A stretch of 64,000 bases of DNA, taken from contig CAXXWF010000001.1 of the NCBI GenBank assembly GCA_963665865.2, positions 3,224,001 through 3,288,000 on the forward strand, written 5' to 3'. Below, piece after piece: positions 26,158 through 35,040 of this stretch. The stretch's first letter is position 1; each line of letters opens with the position of its first letter. The notes beneath the pieces are model-generated. The model worked only from the letters and a program-made list of their open reading frames with translations. It was not told where the DNA came from and ran no database searches. The translations under genes were made by a program, and so were the position numbers. The DNA comes from PHAA01 sp963665865. GTDB lineage: Bacteria; Bacillota; Syntrophomonadia; Syntrophomonadales; Syntrophomonadaceae.

Positions 26158-26161
26158 ATGA

Positions 26162-29100
26162 TTATCCCTCCATCTCTATCTCATCTATATCCGCCGGCCT
26201 GTTAGATCTGCGGCGCAGCTTCTGCAGCCAATCATCAAAGATGCTGTAAACAACGGGAATAAGTAGCAGGGTTATAAAGGTTGAGGCAATGAGACCTCCG
26301 ATGACTACCGTTGCCAATGGTGCCTGGGTCTCAGCGCCTTCCCCTAATCCAAGCGCCATAGGCATCATCGCCAGAATGGTAGACAAGGCGGTCATTAATA
26401 TAGGACGTAATCTTACCCTGCCAGACTCGATTATAGCAGCATTCCGCTCCATGCCTGAAGCACGCAGTTTTTTCAAATAATCAATGTAGACGATCGCATT
26501 GGATACCACAATCCCTGCCAGCATAATAATGCCGATAAAGGCTGTGACACTGAAGCTTCTCCCCGTAACCAAAAGCCCTAGAACCACCCCGATGATGGCA
26601 GTCGGGATAGAAAACATGATAATGAAAGGATCGAAGAAAGATTCATACTGAATGACCATAACCACGTAAACCAGCAGGATCGCCAGCAGTAAGGCCAAGA
26701 ACAGACTCGAAAAAGACTTCATCATCTGCTCGTTCTGTCCGCCATAGCTGATGGTGTACCCGGCTGGCAGCTGAATCTTTCCAACCTGGGTCTGAACATC
26801 TTTCGTAACACTCTTCAAATCCCTATTTAATAAGTCGCAGGAAATCGTCGCCTGGCGTGATTGATCTTCTCGATTAATTTGCACCGGCCCAGCTTCCAAT
26901 TCAAAGGTAGCCAGTTCAGATAATGCAACACTGTTGCCCTGGGCGGTTAAGATTTTCAAACCGGTCAGGGTATCCATATTACTCGTCTCTTTATCTTTAC
27001 TGATAACTCTTACATTGATTTCGTCCCCGTTCAACCGATACTGGGTTGCAACTGTTCCGTCGATGGCATTTTTAATTTCTTTGGAAACCTGAATGGGCGT
27101 TAAACCGTAATCCATCGCCCGTTGACGGTTGATCCGAATCTGCACTTCTGGATTGCCATCAGCCAACGATGAAGTCACTTCACGAGTTCCAGGAACCTTT
27201 TTCATAATACTTTCAATTTCTTTGGAGAGTTCTCGAAGGGTATCCAGATCATCACCTTTGACCGCAACACTGAGCGCACTTCCTGAGCTCATGCTCATGC
27301 TGCTACTGACAGCGACCGTCTTCTTAACACCTGAGATGTCGCTCAGGGAATTTCTGATTTCTTCTGCAACTTGGTCTACGCCTTCTCGATCGCTCTTGGG
27401 GATTAACTTTACTGAGATAGTAGCTTTATTCGTTGATGAAGCAGTCATGGATATTTGTCCACTGTTGCCAATACTGGTAAACAGCACATCCACAGCTGGA
27501 TTTTTCAGCAGTTTTTCTTCCGCCACCTGGGTTATTTTGTCCACATCCTCAATGACAGATCCCTTGTCCGCTTCCAGACTTACAGAAATCTCACCTGAAT
27601 CGGAGGTTGGCATAAACTCTGCACCGATCAGAGGAATCGTACAAAGGGATAAAATCATAAGCCCGGTGATGCCTAGAATGACTTTACGCCGGTGTCCCAA
27701 CACCCACGTCAATAAGACTTTGTATCGTTCGCCCAAATTGTCCAGCCAATTCCCCATGCGATTGATCAACCGACCTACGGCACGCTTGTCGCTGGTTTTC
27801 TTTTGCATAGCAGCATCTGTCAGCATGCGGGAAGACATAAAAGGAACAACCGTTAAGGCGACGAATAATGAACAGATAATGGCTACACAGATGGTGAAGG
27901 CCATGGGCTTAAATAATACCCCACTGATTCCCTCAGCCAGGCCAATTGGTAGGAATACCGCAACCAGAGTTAAAGTCCCTGCCAGAACCGCTCCGCCTAC
28001 TTCGCTGGTGCCTTTTATAGCAGCTTCTTTCGCAGATAATCCCAGGCTTCGATGTCGGTAGATATTCTCGAAAACTACAATCGAGTCGTCTACCATTCGC
28101 CCAATCCCCAAGGCCAGACCTCCAAGAGTAATGATATTCAAGGTGCTGCCGGTATAATACAGCACGATAAAGGTGGCGACGATCGAAAGGGGTATCGCTA
28201 TCCCGATAATGACCGTACTGCGAATGTTGCGCAGAAACAACAGAATAATCAGAACTGCCAGGATGGCACCTTCCACCAGGGTTTTGGCAGTACTGTTAAT
28301 GGATTTATTAATAAAATCCGACTGATCCATGACGATCTGTACATCCACTTTACCGCCTAGTTCAGTTTTGATTTTCTCCATTTCTTCTTTTACGGCCGTA
28401 CAAGCTTCAACGGTATTGGCATCTGTCTCTTTCTGAGCACTAATCCCCACCGCCGCTGTACCGTTGGTACGGGTAAGTTGATCGAGGTCTTTATAGTCTT
28501 CACTAATTTCAGCAACGTCTTTCAAGGGGACTTTGTTACCGGTGGCAGTCGTCAGCGCAACGTTTTCGATATCATTCAGGCTCTCAAATTCCTGCAAACT
28601 ACGAGCATAATATTTTCGTTCCCCAAAGGTGATACTCCCGGTGGACATATTGTAATTCTCGGCTGATAGAAAACTGGTAACCTGGCTCAGGGTCAAGCCA
28701 TAATTCTCCGCTTTGACTGGATCAACGGCTACTTTCACTTCCCGCTCGCGCCCCCCAGTAATGGTTACTGAAGCTACACCTGAGATCCGTGATAGACGAG
28801 GCTCGATTTTGTCTTCCGCAATGGTTTGCAGCTGTGCCAAAGATAAGTCTTTGCCATTGATACTAAGGGAAATAACCGGCATACTATTGAGATCCATTTT
28901 CATAACCTGAGGTTTCTCCGCACCATCCGGTAGAGCAGCTTCAGCCATAGAGACTTTATCTCGAATATTTGCCATGGCTGTATCCATGTTCGTACCATAG
29001 TTGAAAGCGATAAGAACCATAGATGAATTGGCACTAGAGGTTGATGTAATGGTATCGACGTCACCAACTGTACCTACTACATTCTCAATAGGTTTGGTTA

Positions 29101-29293
29101 CCTGGTCCTCCACTTCTTCAGGACCAGCTCCTGTATAGCTGGTTATAATAGCCGCATAGGGCAGATCCATTTTAGGCATCAAATCAGTAGGCAGCTGGGA
29201 CAGGTTCATCAAACCAATTATGACAATCGCGGCAATCAATATGCTGATCGTAGCCGGCCTGTTTATTGCAAATTGGGCGATTTTCCTCATCAT
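26162..29293 (-). CDS. RND family efflux transporter permease
   Basis: A 1043-residue RND pump (AcrB/SwrC type): NRPATISILIAAIVIIGLMN at the first membrane helix, two large extracytoplasmic loops, twelve membrane helices, and GGLALGIGRMVDDSIVVFEN in helix 4 with the proton-relay Asp pair (MVDDSIV). The start ATG 29293 overlaps the adaptor stop (ATGATGA). It should export drugs, lipids or detergents using the proton gradient. In Gram-positive bacteria RND proteins such as SwrC act without an outer-membrane duct. Confidence 0.95.
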   Translation of the reverse strand: MMRKIAQFAINRPATISILIAAIVIIGLMNLSQLPTDLMPKMDLPYAAIITSYTGAGPEEVEDQVTKPIENVVGTVGDVDTITSTSSANSSMVLIAFNYGTNMDTAMANIRDKVSMAEAALPDGAEKPQVMKMDLNSMPVISLSINGKDLSLAQLQTIAEDKIEPRLSRISGVASVTITGGREREVKVAVDPVKAENYGLTLSQVTSFLSAENYNMSTGSITFGERKYYARSLQEFESLNDIENVALTTATGNKVPLKDVAEISEDYKDLDQLTRTNGTAAVGISAQKETDANTVEACTAVKEEMEKIKTELGGKVDVQIVMDQSDFINKSINSTAKTLVEGAILAVLIILLFLRNIRSTVIIGIAIPLSIVATFIVLYYTGSTLNIITLGGLALGIGRMVDDSIVVFENIYRHRSLGLSAKEAAIKGTSEVGGAVLAGTLTLVAVFLPIGLAEGISGVLFKPMAFTICVAIICSLFVALTVVPFMSSRMLTDAAMQKKTSDKRAVGRLINRMGNWLDNLGERYKVLLTWVLGHRRKVILGITGLMILSLCTIPLIGAEFMPTSDSGEISVSLEADKGSVIEDVDKITQVAEEKLLKNPAVDVLFTSIGNSGQISMTASSTNKATISVKLIPKSDREGVDQVAEEIRNSLSDISGVKKTVAVSSSMSMSSGSALSVAVKGDDLDTLRELSKEIESIMKKVPGTREVTSSLADGNPEVQIRINRQRAMDYGLTPIQVSKEIKNAIDGTVATQYRLNGDEINVRVISKDKETSNMDTLTGLKILTAQGNSVALSELATFELEAGPVQINREDQSRQATISCDLLNRDLKSVTKDVQTQVGKIQLPAGYTISYGGQNEQMMKSFSSLFLALLLAILLVYVVMVIQYESFFDPFIIMFSIPTAIIGVVLGLLVTGRSFSVTAFIGIIMLAGIVVSNAIVYIDYLKKLRASGMERNAAIIESGRVRLRPILMTALSTILAMMPMALGLGEGAETQAPLATVVIGGLIASTFITLLLIPVVYSIFDDWLQKLRRRSNRPADIDEIEMEG

Positions 29294-30429
29294 TGTGCAG
29301 TTCCCCCATCAGCAAATTCCAGCACGCTGTTTTCATCAATGAGTGTATTGCCTTTGGTAACAACCTTCTGTCCTAGCTGAAGACCTTTGGTTATTTCGAT
29401 ATAGGTTCCATCATTTAGCCCTGTTTGAACTATTACTGCTTGAGCGTGATTTTCCTCGTTTACAACATACACGGAACTCTCACCGTTTTTCGGTAGGACT
29501 GCGGCCATAGGAATACCTATGACACCCGCTCGGTGCTCCGTACCCAGCATAACCTCAGCAAACATACCTGATTTCACCTGTGCAACGGAGTTATTGGGGA
29601 GAGAAACCGTTACCGGGTAAGTGCGTGTAACTGCATCAGCAACGGACGCAACACTCTTGATAGTACCTGCAAGTGGTTCTTCTTCTCCAATAGCTTTGAT
29701 CTGTACCTTAACGGCTGTACCTACCTGTATAGACGAGACATCAGATTCACTGACCTTGACTTCAATTTCCAGATTAGCCGTATTGTTTATTACTGCAACC
29801 GGGCTCTGCGTACTGGTCGTATCTCCAACCGAAACATCGACCCGTCCAACGATGCCGTCCATTGGACTTTTAATATCACAGTCTGCCAAACTCTGTTGGG
29901 CTAAGTTTAGTGCGGCCTGCACCTGAGCTACGCCCGCCTCTGCAGCACCGGTGTTGAGGGCATCATACTGAGCCTTGGCTGTTTCCAAGGCCTGGTCAGA
30001 CACAGCTCCTGCATTATGTAGTTCTTTTTGGCGATTATAATTGGTCAAGGCTGTCTGTCGCTGAATTTCATTGGCAACCTGCGCCGCTCGGGCAGAAGCT
30101 ACCGCAGCCTCAGCCTGCTGGGCGGCTGCATCCTGCTTGCTCCGGTCTAGGCTAACAATAACCTGCCCCTTCTGAACCGTTTGCCCTTCGGTCACATATA
30201 CCGCTGTTACCCGACCTGATAACTTGGGCAGTACAGCTTCTTCAGTACTTCCTTTCACTCTGCCTGAATAGCTTGAATATTTGGTGATATCCATTGTTTT
30301 TACGACTGCTGTTTCAACGTTGAATGTATTTTGTACCACTTCTTGCGCTTTCTTACTACAGCCATTTACAACCATAAGTAACGACATGATAAATAGCATA
30401 ACCATGACATTCCGATACCTTTTTTTCAC
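29290..30429 (-). CDS. RND efflux adaptor (membrane fusion) lipoprotein
   Basis: A 379-residue periplasmic-adaptor homologue. The N-terminus has a signal sequence ending in a lipobox (VNGC near residue 24), then a lipoyl-like half motif (LPKLSGRVTAVYVTEGQTVQ), a coiled-coil hairpin (about 95-165), the second lipoyl half (IKSPMDGIVGRVDVSVGDTT) and beta-barrel and C-terminal domains. It should join the RND permease to an outer partner. Start GTG 30429 follows AAAGGGTGGGG. First gene of the adaptor-permease-TetR operon. Confidence 0.94.
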   Translation of the reverse strand: MKKRYRNVMVMLFIMSLLMVVNGCSKKAQEVVQNTFNVETAVVKTMDITKYSSYSGRVKGSTEEAVLPKLSGRVTAVYVTEGQTVQKGQVIVSLDRSKQDAAAQQAEAAVASARAAQVANEIQRQTALTNYNRQKELHNAGAVSDQALETAKAQYDALNTGAAEAGVAQVQAALNLAQQSLADCDIKSPMDGIVGRVDVSVGDTTSTQSPVAVINNTANLEIEVKVSESDVSSIQVGTAVKVQIKAIGEEEPLAGTIKSVASVADAVTRTYPVTVSLPNNSVAQVKSGMFAEVMLGTEHRAGVIGIPMAAVLPKNGESSVYVVNEENHAQAVIVQTGLNDGTYIEITKGLQLGQKVVTKGNTLIDENSVLEFADGGTAQ

Positions 30430-30541
30430 CCCTACCCCACCCTTTAATAATTCTAAGTTCTGAAAAGATAATTCTGATCAAAATGATTATATAGAATAAT
30501 TCCGCTTGTTACCCTTCACCCTTTCCCCTCCCCTATTTTCC

Positions 30542-30553
30542 GACCCGCTGGTC
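30542..30553 (-). promoter_or_regulatory. Operator-like dyad of the RND operon
   Basis: GACCCGCTGGTC, an imperfect 12-bp dyad just downstream of the -10 box, where a repressor would block the polymerase. With its flanks (TTTCC before, AATA after) it matches the site at 48174-48185 in 18 of 20 positions. Confidence 0.65.
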
Positions 30554-30566
30554 AATATATTATTAT

Positions 30567-30596
30567 ATTATATTCACTAAGGATTTCCAGTGTCAA
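30567..30596 (-). promoter_or_regulatory. Promoter of the RND efflux operon
   Basis: Minus strand TTGACA (30596-30591), 18 bases, TATAAT (30572-30567): perfect hexamers. Start of transcription would be near 30560, leaving a leader of about 130 bases. Confidence 0.8.
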
Positions 30597-30701
30597 TCAA
30601 ATTATGGAAGGCCCTAGTCACAACCTGGAAGCTGGAAGCTGTTCATTATGATCTAAAAACCCTTGTCGAGACTCTGACCCTCGGAAAGCATCGAATAGCA
30701 A

Positions 30702-30738
30702 ACGCACCCTCTGCTACATCTATAATAGAGGGTGCGTG
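30702..30738. terminator. Strong hairpin downstream of the Uma2-type gene
   Basis: ACGCACCCTCT (30702-30712) and AGAGGGTGCGT (30728-30738), eleven perfect pairs with a 15-base loop, 50 bases past the Uma2 stop. No clear T-run follows on either strand, so termination is probable but not certain. In 30430-30788 I see nothing beyond this, the promoter and the operator. Confidence 0.5.
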
Positions 30739-30788
30739 TTAAATAAATAAGGGAATAAGTGGGGTGGGATGGGGTGACAGACACCCTT

Positions 30789-31370
30789 CTAAAATACCAA
30801 ACTCAAATCAATTTCCAGGTCATCAAAGATGCCAACTTTAACCTTATCAATGTCCGGGTATTGATATAGGCCGCTTCTTTCGTATTTGTTATTTTCATTA
30901 AGCGCATAAACATCTATGGCTTTATCTAAGGGAAACACTAGCCAGTATTCTTTCACTCCACTACGCTCGTACAAAAAGAACTTTTCCTGCATATCTTTTT
31001 TGGCAGTCGCGTGTGATAATATTTCTACGACCAGATCCGGAGCGCCTTTGCACCCCCTTTTATCCAGCTTGTTTTTATCACATATAATCGCTATGTCAGG
31101 CTGCACCACAGTTGTAATCTCTTCATCTTTCTCATTACCATCGGGCAGTCTTACATCAAACGGCGCATAAAAAACCTCACAGCTTTTTCCCCGCAAATAA
31201 TTAGCAAATTGCATTTCAATATTCCGAGAGATTCTTTGATGCTCTGTAGAAGGAGCTGGGCTCATATTATAGGGTATCCCATTTATTAGCTCCCACCTTC
31301 CCTCATTCGGCCAGTTTAAGTAATCGCTATACTTATAAGTTGCGGCTTGCTTTCCGGCTGATACTCCCAT
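30789..31370 (-). CDS. Uma2 family protein (DUF820, PD-(D/E)XK nuclease fold)
   Basis: About 193 residues: YKYSDYLNWPNEGRWELING at the N-terminus, the first acidic catalytic position in ELINGIPY, then VVQPDIAIICDKNKLDKRGC and APDLVVEILSHATAKKDM, which supplies the D...ExL core, ending LFYERSGVKEYWLVFP-like text. This is the Uma2/DUF820 family with a restriction-endonuclease-like fold, often multicopy in cyanobacteria and clostridia; cellular role unknown. ATG 31370 has AAAGGGGGGA at good spacing; ATG 31379 is too close to it. Transcribed alone from its own promoter. Confidence 0.9.
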   Translation of the reverse strand: MGVSAGKQAATYKYSDYLNWPNEGRWELINGIPYNMSPAPSTEHQRISRNIEMQFANYLRGKSCEVFYAPFDVRLPDGNEKDEEITTVVQPDIAIICDKNKLDKRGCKGAPDLVVEILSHATAKKDMQEKFFLYERSGVKEYWLVFPLDKAIDVYALNENNKYERSGLYQYPDIDKVKVGIFDDLEIDLSLVF

Positions 31371-31428
31371 CGATGACATCCCCCCTTTAATTCGCTATTT
31401 CTCACCAACCTTGCTTTTCCATATTTCA

Positions 31429-31457
31429 ATTATATCTTATAAAGTGCCAACCATCAA
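31429..31457 (-). promoter_or_regulatory. Promoter of the Uma2-type gene
   Basis: Minus strand TTGATG (31457-31452), 17 bases, TATAAT (31434-31429). Confidence 0.7.
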
Positions 31458-31534
31458 AAACATAATCATCCCCGAGGCGGATAGCAAGAGAACCCCTATC
31501 TACTTATATGCTAGCCAAAAATTGAAAGTCTCCC

Positions 31535-31910
31535 TTACAAAACTTCATACAAGTAAATTTTCCAAGCCGACTGGTCATCTTCGAATATTTTTCGGTACTT
31601 TAAGTTTATATCTGCAGCGTTTTCAATCTCCAAGACAGAAAAGACATACTGTCCCCCCATCTTTTTCAATTGCTCGGTATCTAAATCCAACTTCTCAATC
31701 TTAATCGTAGAATCCTTCTCCATCATGCTGTTGTATATTAACTTTTTAACAAAAATATAGCAGCGGGAGCCGCCCTCGGTGTCAAAATAATCGCGATAAA
31801 ATGGGCTTTTATCCAGTTCCTTAGCCATGATCTTCCGGAACTCATGTTTATAAGCCAGGGAATAATTGCTGGCATAGCCGTCCAGGGTATAAAACCCGTT
31901 GTATTGGCTT
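31535..31910 (-). pseudogene. Truncated second copy of the DUF6044 gene 3' end
   Basis: About 125 codons that match the last 125 codons of the intact gene at 36933-38612 (SQYNGFYTLDGYASNYSLAY through KIYLYEVL and stop), with roughly ten percent differences at the DNA level by eye. The rest of the gene is missing. The frame runs on through hairpin element I to a GTG at 31942, so an open frame of 135 codons exists, but its first residues (TGGTRPPVPL) are encoded by the repeat. It has no promoter or proper start, so I treat it as a remnant. It lies immediately 3' of the ABC efflux cassette. Confidence 0.85.
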
Positions 31911-31913
31911 AGA

Positions 31914-31942
31914 GGGACAGGGGGACGGGTCCCTCCTGTCAC
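31914..31942 (-). repeat. Covarying-arm hairpin element, copy I
   Basis: Arms GGGACAG (31914-31920) and CTGTCAC (31936-31942) with one mismatch, around a minus-oriented GGGGACGGGTCCCTC core. It starts at the base after the permease stop codon and ends where homology to the DUF6044 gene begins, so it marks a junction. Confidence 0.7.
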
Positions 31943-33139
31943 CTATCTACGGGGGTAGGTACTTCCGCTGTTTACTGCTAAAGTACCTTTGTTAAGAGAC
32001 ATGCTTTGCTTACGAAAGGTCAGGGCCAGGCCACTTGACAATAAGGCCATTAACCCCATAATGGCAAGGATCGGCCCAATTTCTGCCACAGATAAATTTT
32101 TAATAGTAACCAATCGGAAGCCTTCCATCATCCAGGTCGATGGAAGAAAACGAGCCAAGCCATTCAAAATGCCTGGTATGTGTGAGACCGGCCAAGTATA
32201 TCCGGAAATCATGAAGAAAGGAACTGAGAGCAGCATAATATAGCGAGTTACATTCAAAGAATTCGTTGAATAAACCGAAATCAAAAATCCAACAAAGGTA
32301 ACAATGATATCAAAAAGCAAACCCAACAATATGATTAACCAGACACTCCCTTGCATTTTGACATGGATATAATTGGCAGCCACCCAGATTAACAAAATGT
32401 AGTTGCAAAAGTTTACAAATAAATATGGCAGACACTTACCCAGCGCTATCTTCCAGGCCGGAATCGCTGCCGTCACATATTGAAGCCAGGAATTGCGTTC
32501 TTTTTCACGCGTGACGGTAAGAGCAACTCCTAACATTCCCAACTGATGAATAATCATAACTATCAATCCCATAAATAAAAAGCTGGCATAACTTAAAGTC
32601 GGATTGTACCACATGACAATATTACAATCTATCGTGTTGATCACATTCTCAATTTCATGATAACTCAGGCCCGTTCCGGCGAGCTCTGCTACGGTATGGG
32701 CCTCGCTAAATTTGTTTACCACTTCCATAGCATATTTCCTGATATTATATCCCCAAACTAAGTTGGAACCATCATAAATAGTTAAAACTTCGGTTTGTCC
32801 ATTCTTACTCAATTTTTGCGAGAAATCTTCTGGAATTACGACTCCGGCGCGTACTTTTCCAGTTTTCATTCCTGCCTCCAGTTCTGCATAGCTTTCTATC
32901 CCAGCGACAATTTTAAAATGAGGATCGTTGCGGTAAGCTGCCACCACATCTCGACTTAATTCAGAATTATCCAGGTTCACAATCGCGAGCGGGATATTCT
33001 GCAAAACACCGGAAACATATACCGCCCCAAACAAAGAAGCGTAAAGCAGAGGAACAATGAAAACAACCAATAAAAGGATCGGGTCTTTAAATATATGCAG
33101 GACCTCATAATAAGCCAATTTTAATACTTGACGCAACAA
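31943..33139 (-). CDS. ABC-2 type efflux permease (YbhR-like)
   Basis: A 398-residue permease: one membrane segment near residues 20-42, a large extracytoplasmic domain to about 175, then five membrane segments (FLFMGLIVMIIHQLGMLGVA, YILLIWVAANYI and later ones) ending with a GYTWPVSHIPGILNGLARFLP motif typical of the ABC-2 permease family. Start TTG 33139 has GAGAGGTGAGA upstream. With the next permease, ATPase and HlyD-like adaptor it forms a set like YbhGFSR of E. coli. Confidence 0.92.
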   Translation of the reverse strand: MLRQVLKLAYYEVLHIFKDPILLLVVFIVPLLYASLFGAVYVSGVLQNIPLAIVNLDNSELSRDVVAAYRNDPHFKIVAGIESYAELEAGMKTGKVRAGVVIPEDFSQKLSKNGQTEVLTIYDGSNLVWGYNIRKYAMEVVNKFSEAHTVAELAGTGLSYHEIENVINTIDCNIVMWYNPTLSYASFLFMGLIVMIIHQLGMLGVALTVTREKERNSWLQYVTAAIPAWKIALGKCLPYLFVNFCNYILLIWVAANYIHVKMQGSVWLIILLGLLFDIIVTFVGFLISVYSTNSLNVTRYIMLLSVPFFMISGYTWPVSHIPGILNGLARFLPSTWMMEGFRLVTIKNLSVAEIGPILAIMGLMALLSSGLALTFRKQSMSLNKGTLAVNSGSTYPRR

Positions 33140-33179
33140 CTCTCACCTCTCTATATAGCCTGTCGTCTCAAACTATCGA

Positions 33180-34334
33180 TCAATTTTCTCTCCACCTCTG
33201 GAGCATAATACTGACAGCATAACAAACCAAGGCAATGACGACAAATGCGGCATAATACGGCAGCATAAAGTTCCCGCCGGGATTCTTAAAAAGAAGATAA
33301 TTTAAACCCTGGAAGAACCAGGTCTGCGGCAGTATCCACACTAATGACTGCAACACATGGGGCATAGCTTCAATAGGCCATGTATAACCGCTCAAGACAA
33401 AAGATGGCAGGGCAATCATCATTCCCAGACGACTGGCATCAACCGCATTGGAGGCTACGCTTGACATCAAGGTGCCCACGCTGTGCAAGGCTATTGCAAA
33501 CAGGAAAGTAAATAACATCAAGGTGCCAAAATTACATTTAATAGGCAGCTTGAGAACCTTAAAAGCCAGTAAATAAAGAGGCAGCACCATAATCACAAAA
33601 GTTATGATATGGGTGGCTGATTTACTGAAAAATAACTTGAACTTGGAAACTCCTGAGGCCTTGACCTGCAGCCAGCTTTTCATCCCTGTTTCGCCGATCA
33701 CATTCATGGCTGCAGCCAGTGTACAGCACTGCTGCCAAATATTCAGAATCAGGGCCAGTACCAGGAAATAAGCATAATTCATGGTGGGGTTAAACCATGC
33801 TTCTTCATCAAATACTATCGGCTGATAAGCTTGCTGAGCCTGATCAAGCTGCATCCCACTGGCCACCAGAGTACTAATACCCGCTTGTGCACTTATGGTT
33901 CGGGTAACTTCCAAGAGCGCCGTACTGGCATTGGTTGCATATATCTCATTACTGCCATCAATAATCATAAAAACCCTGGTTTGCCGACTCAGAGCAACAT
34001 CCTGCCCAAAATTCTCAGGTATCACCACCCCGACCACAACCTGCCCTTGGGCAATGGCATCCTGGAGTTCCTGATAGGTGGATAGATAGGCGGTGATATG
34101 CAGCTTTTCAGCCCCCTGCAGCTTATCAATAAATTCCCGGCTGCCACCGGAGCGGTCTAAATCAACTACCACCGTAGGGATAGCATTCAAGGTTTGGGCA
34201 CTGTATATCCCGGCAAATAGAAGAATGCCCAGCAAGGGAGCAAACAGCATTATATTCCTTAAGCTCTTATCACGCCACATATACCTGAATTCACGAAACA
34301 TGATAGCCCGGAATTGTTTATGCATCTTTTTCAC
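33180..34334 (-). CDS. ABC-2 type efflux permease (YbhS-like)
   Basis: A 384-residue paralogue of the next gene with the same layout: membrane segment at about 28-48, extracytoplasmic domain to 180, then five membrane segments and GYTWPIEAMPHVLQSLVWIL. The two permeases should form a heterodimer. The start (GTG 34334 or ATG 34325) overlaps the end of the ATPase gene, indicating coupled translation. Substrate unknown. Confidence 0.92.
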   Translation of the reverse strand: MKKMHKQFRAIMFREFRYMWRDKSLRNIMLFAPLLGILLFAGIYSAQTLNAIPTVVVDLDRSGGSREFIDKLQGAEKLHITAYLSTYQELQDAIAQGQVVVGVVIPENFGQDVALSRQTRVFMIIDGSNEIYATNASTALLEVTRTISAQAGISTLVASGMQLDQAQQAYQPIVFDEEAWFNPTMNYAYFLVLALILNIWQQCCTLAAAMNVIGETGMKSWLQVKASGVSKFKLFFSKSATHIITFVIMVLPLYLLAFKVLKLPIKCNFGTLMLFTFLFAIALHSVGTLMSSVASNAVDASRLGMMIALPSFVLSGYTWPIEAMPHVLQSLVWILPQTWFFQGLNYLLFKNPGGNFMLPYYAAFVVIALVCYAVSIMLQRWREN

Positions 34335-35040
34335 CGTTTCTATTATTATAGGAATGGATCAAGCCATCCCATCTCTCCACAGCCTCCTGCGGTTCATAAA
34401 CAGTAAGCTCCCCGTTTTCCAGCCACCCCACTTTATTCATCTGGGCAGCAAATTCCATATTGCTAAATCCATGTATACAGGCCCCTCCCTGCGCTATAAA
34501 CTCCAGCAGGACATCAGTAATCATGTTGCGGGAATAGAGATCGATATCTTTTATAGGTTCATCCAAGATTAACAGCTGCGGTGCACTGAGCAGCGCACAG
34601 GCGAGTGCCAGACGCTGGTAAACACCAGCATCCAGACTATTTACCGCTTGCTGCAGGTTTTCCTGCAACTCAAATTTTTCTATCAAAGGTTTAATCCGAT
34701 CAGACGGAGCACCCTTCAAACTGGCAATAAAATCCAGATTCTCTCCAGCCGTCAAGTCCTGAAAAAGGCTCCTGGCCTGAGTTACCAAGCCAATCGATGC
34801 TTTGTATGAATCGCTTTTACTTATATCCGTCCCCATTACTTTGATGACCCCGGTCTTAAGTCCATCCAGCCCGGCCAACATATGTAACAGAGTGGTTTTG
34901 CCTGTGCCTCTTAAGCCGAATATCCCCAAGCATTCTCCCGGGTAGACATCAAGGGTTACGCCGCTTAACACCGTTTTCTTTCCGAAAACCTTCTGCAGAT
35001 TAATTGCGGTAATGATTGGTGTTATTGCTTGTGTATCCAT
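34318..35040 (-). CDS. ABC transporter ATPase of the efflux cassette
   Basis: A 240-residue nucleotide-binding protein with Walker A GLRGTGKTT near residue 42, Walker B LLILDEP and a recognisable H-loop (HGFSN). The signature segment reads SLDAGVYQRLALACALL in place of the canonical LSGGQ, so the motif is degenerate. It has one ATPase domain, whereas YbhF of E. coli has two. It is coupled to both neighbours by overlaps (35040 and 34334-34318). Confidence 0.92.
   Translation of the reverse strand: MDTQAITPIITAINLQKVFGKKTVLSGVTLDVYPGECLGIFGLRGTGKTTLLHMLAGLDGLKTGVIKVMGTDISKSDSYKASIGLVTQARSLFQDLTAGENLDFIASLKGAPSDRIKPLIEKFELQENLQQAVNSLDAGVYQRLALACALLSAPQLLILDEPIKDIDLYSRNMITDVLLEFIAQGGACIHGFSNMEFAAQMNKVGWLENGELTVYEPQEAVERWDGLIHSYNNRNGEKDA

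Noticed and set aside
27129..28061. 310-codon plus-strand ORF opposite the RND gene
   Set aside because: A shadow of the RND coding sequence with no recognisable domain and no ribosome site; the RND frame has clear motifs throughout.
31535..31942. Independent 135-residue gene
   Set aside because: Its first residues are encoded by a hairpin element and the rest equals the 3' end of the gene at 36933; better explained as a remnant.
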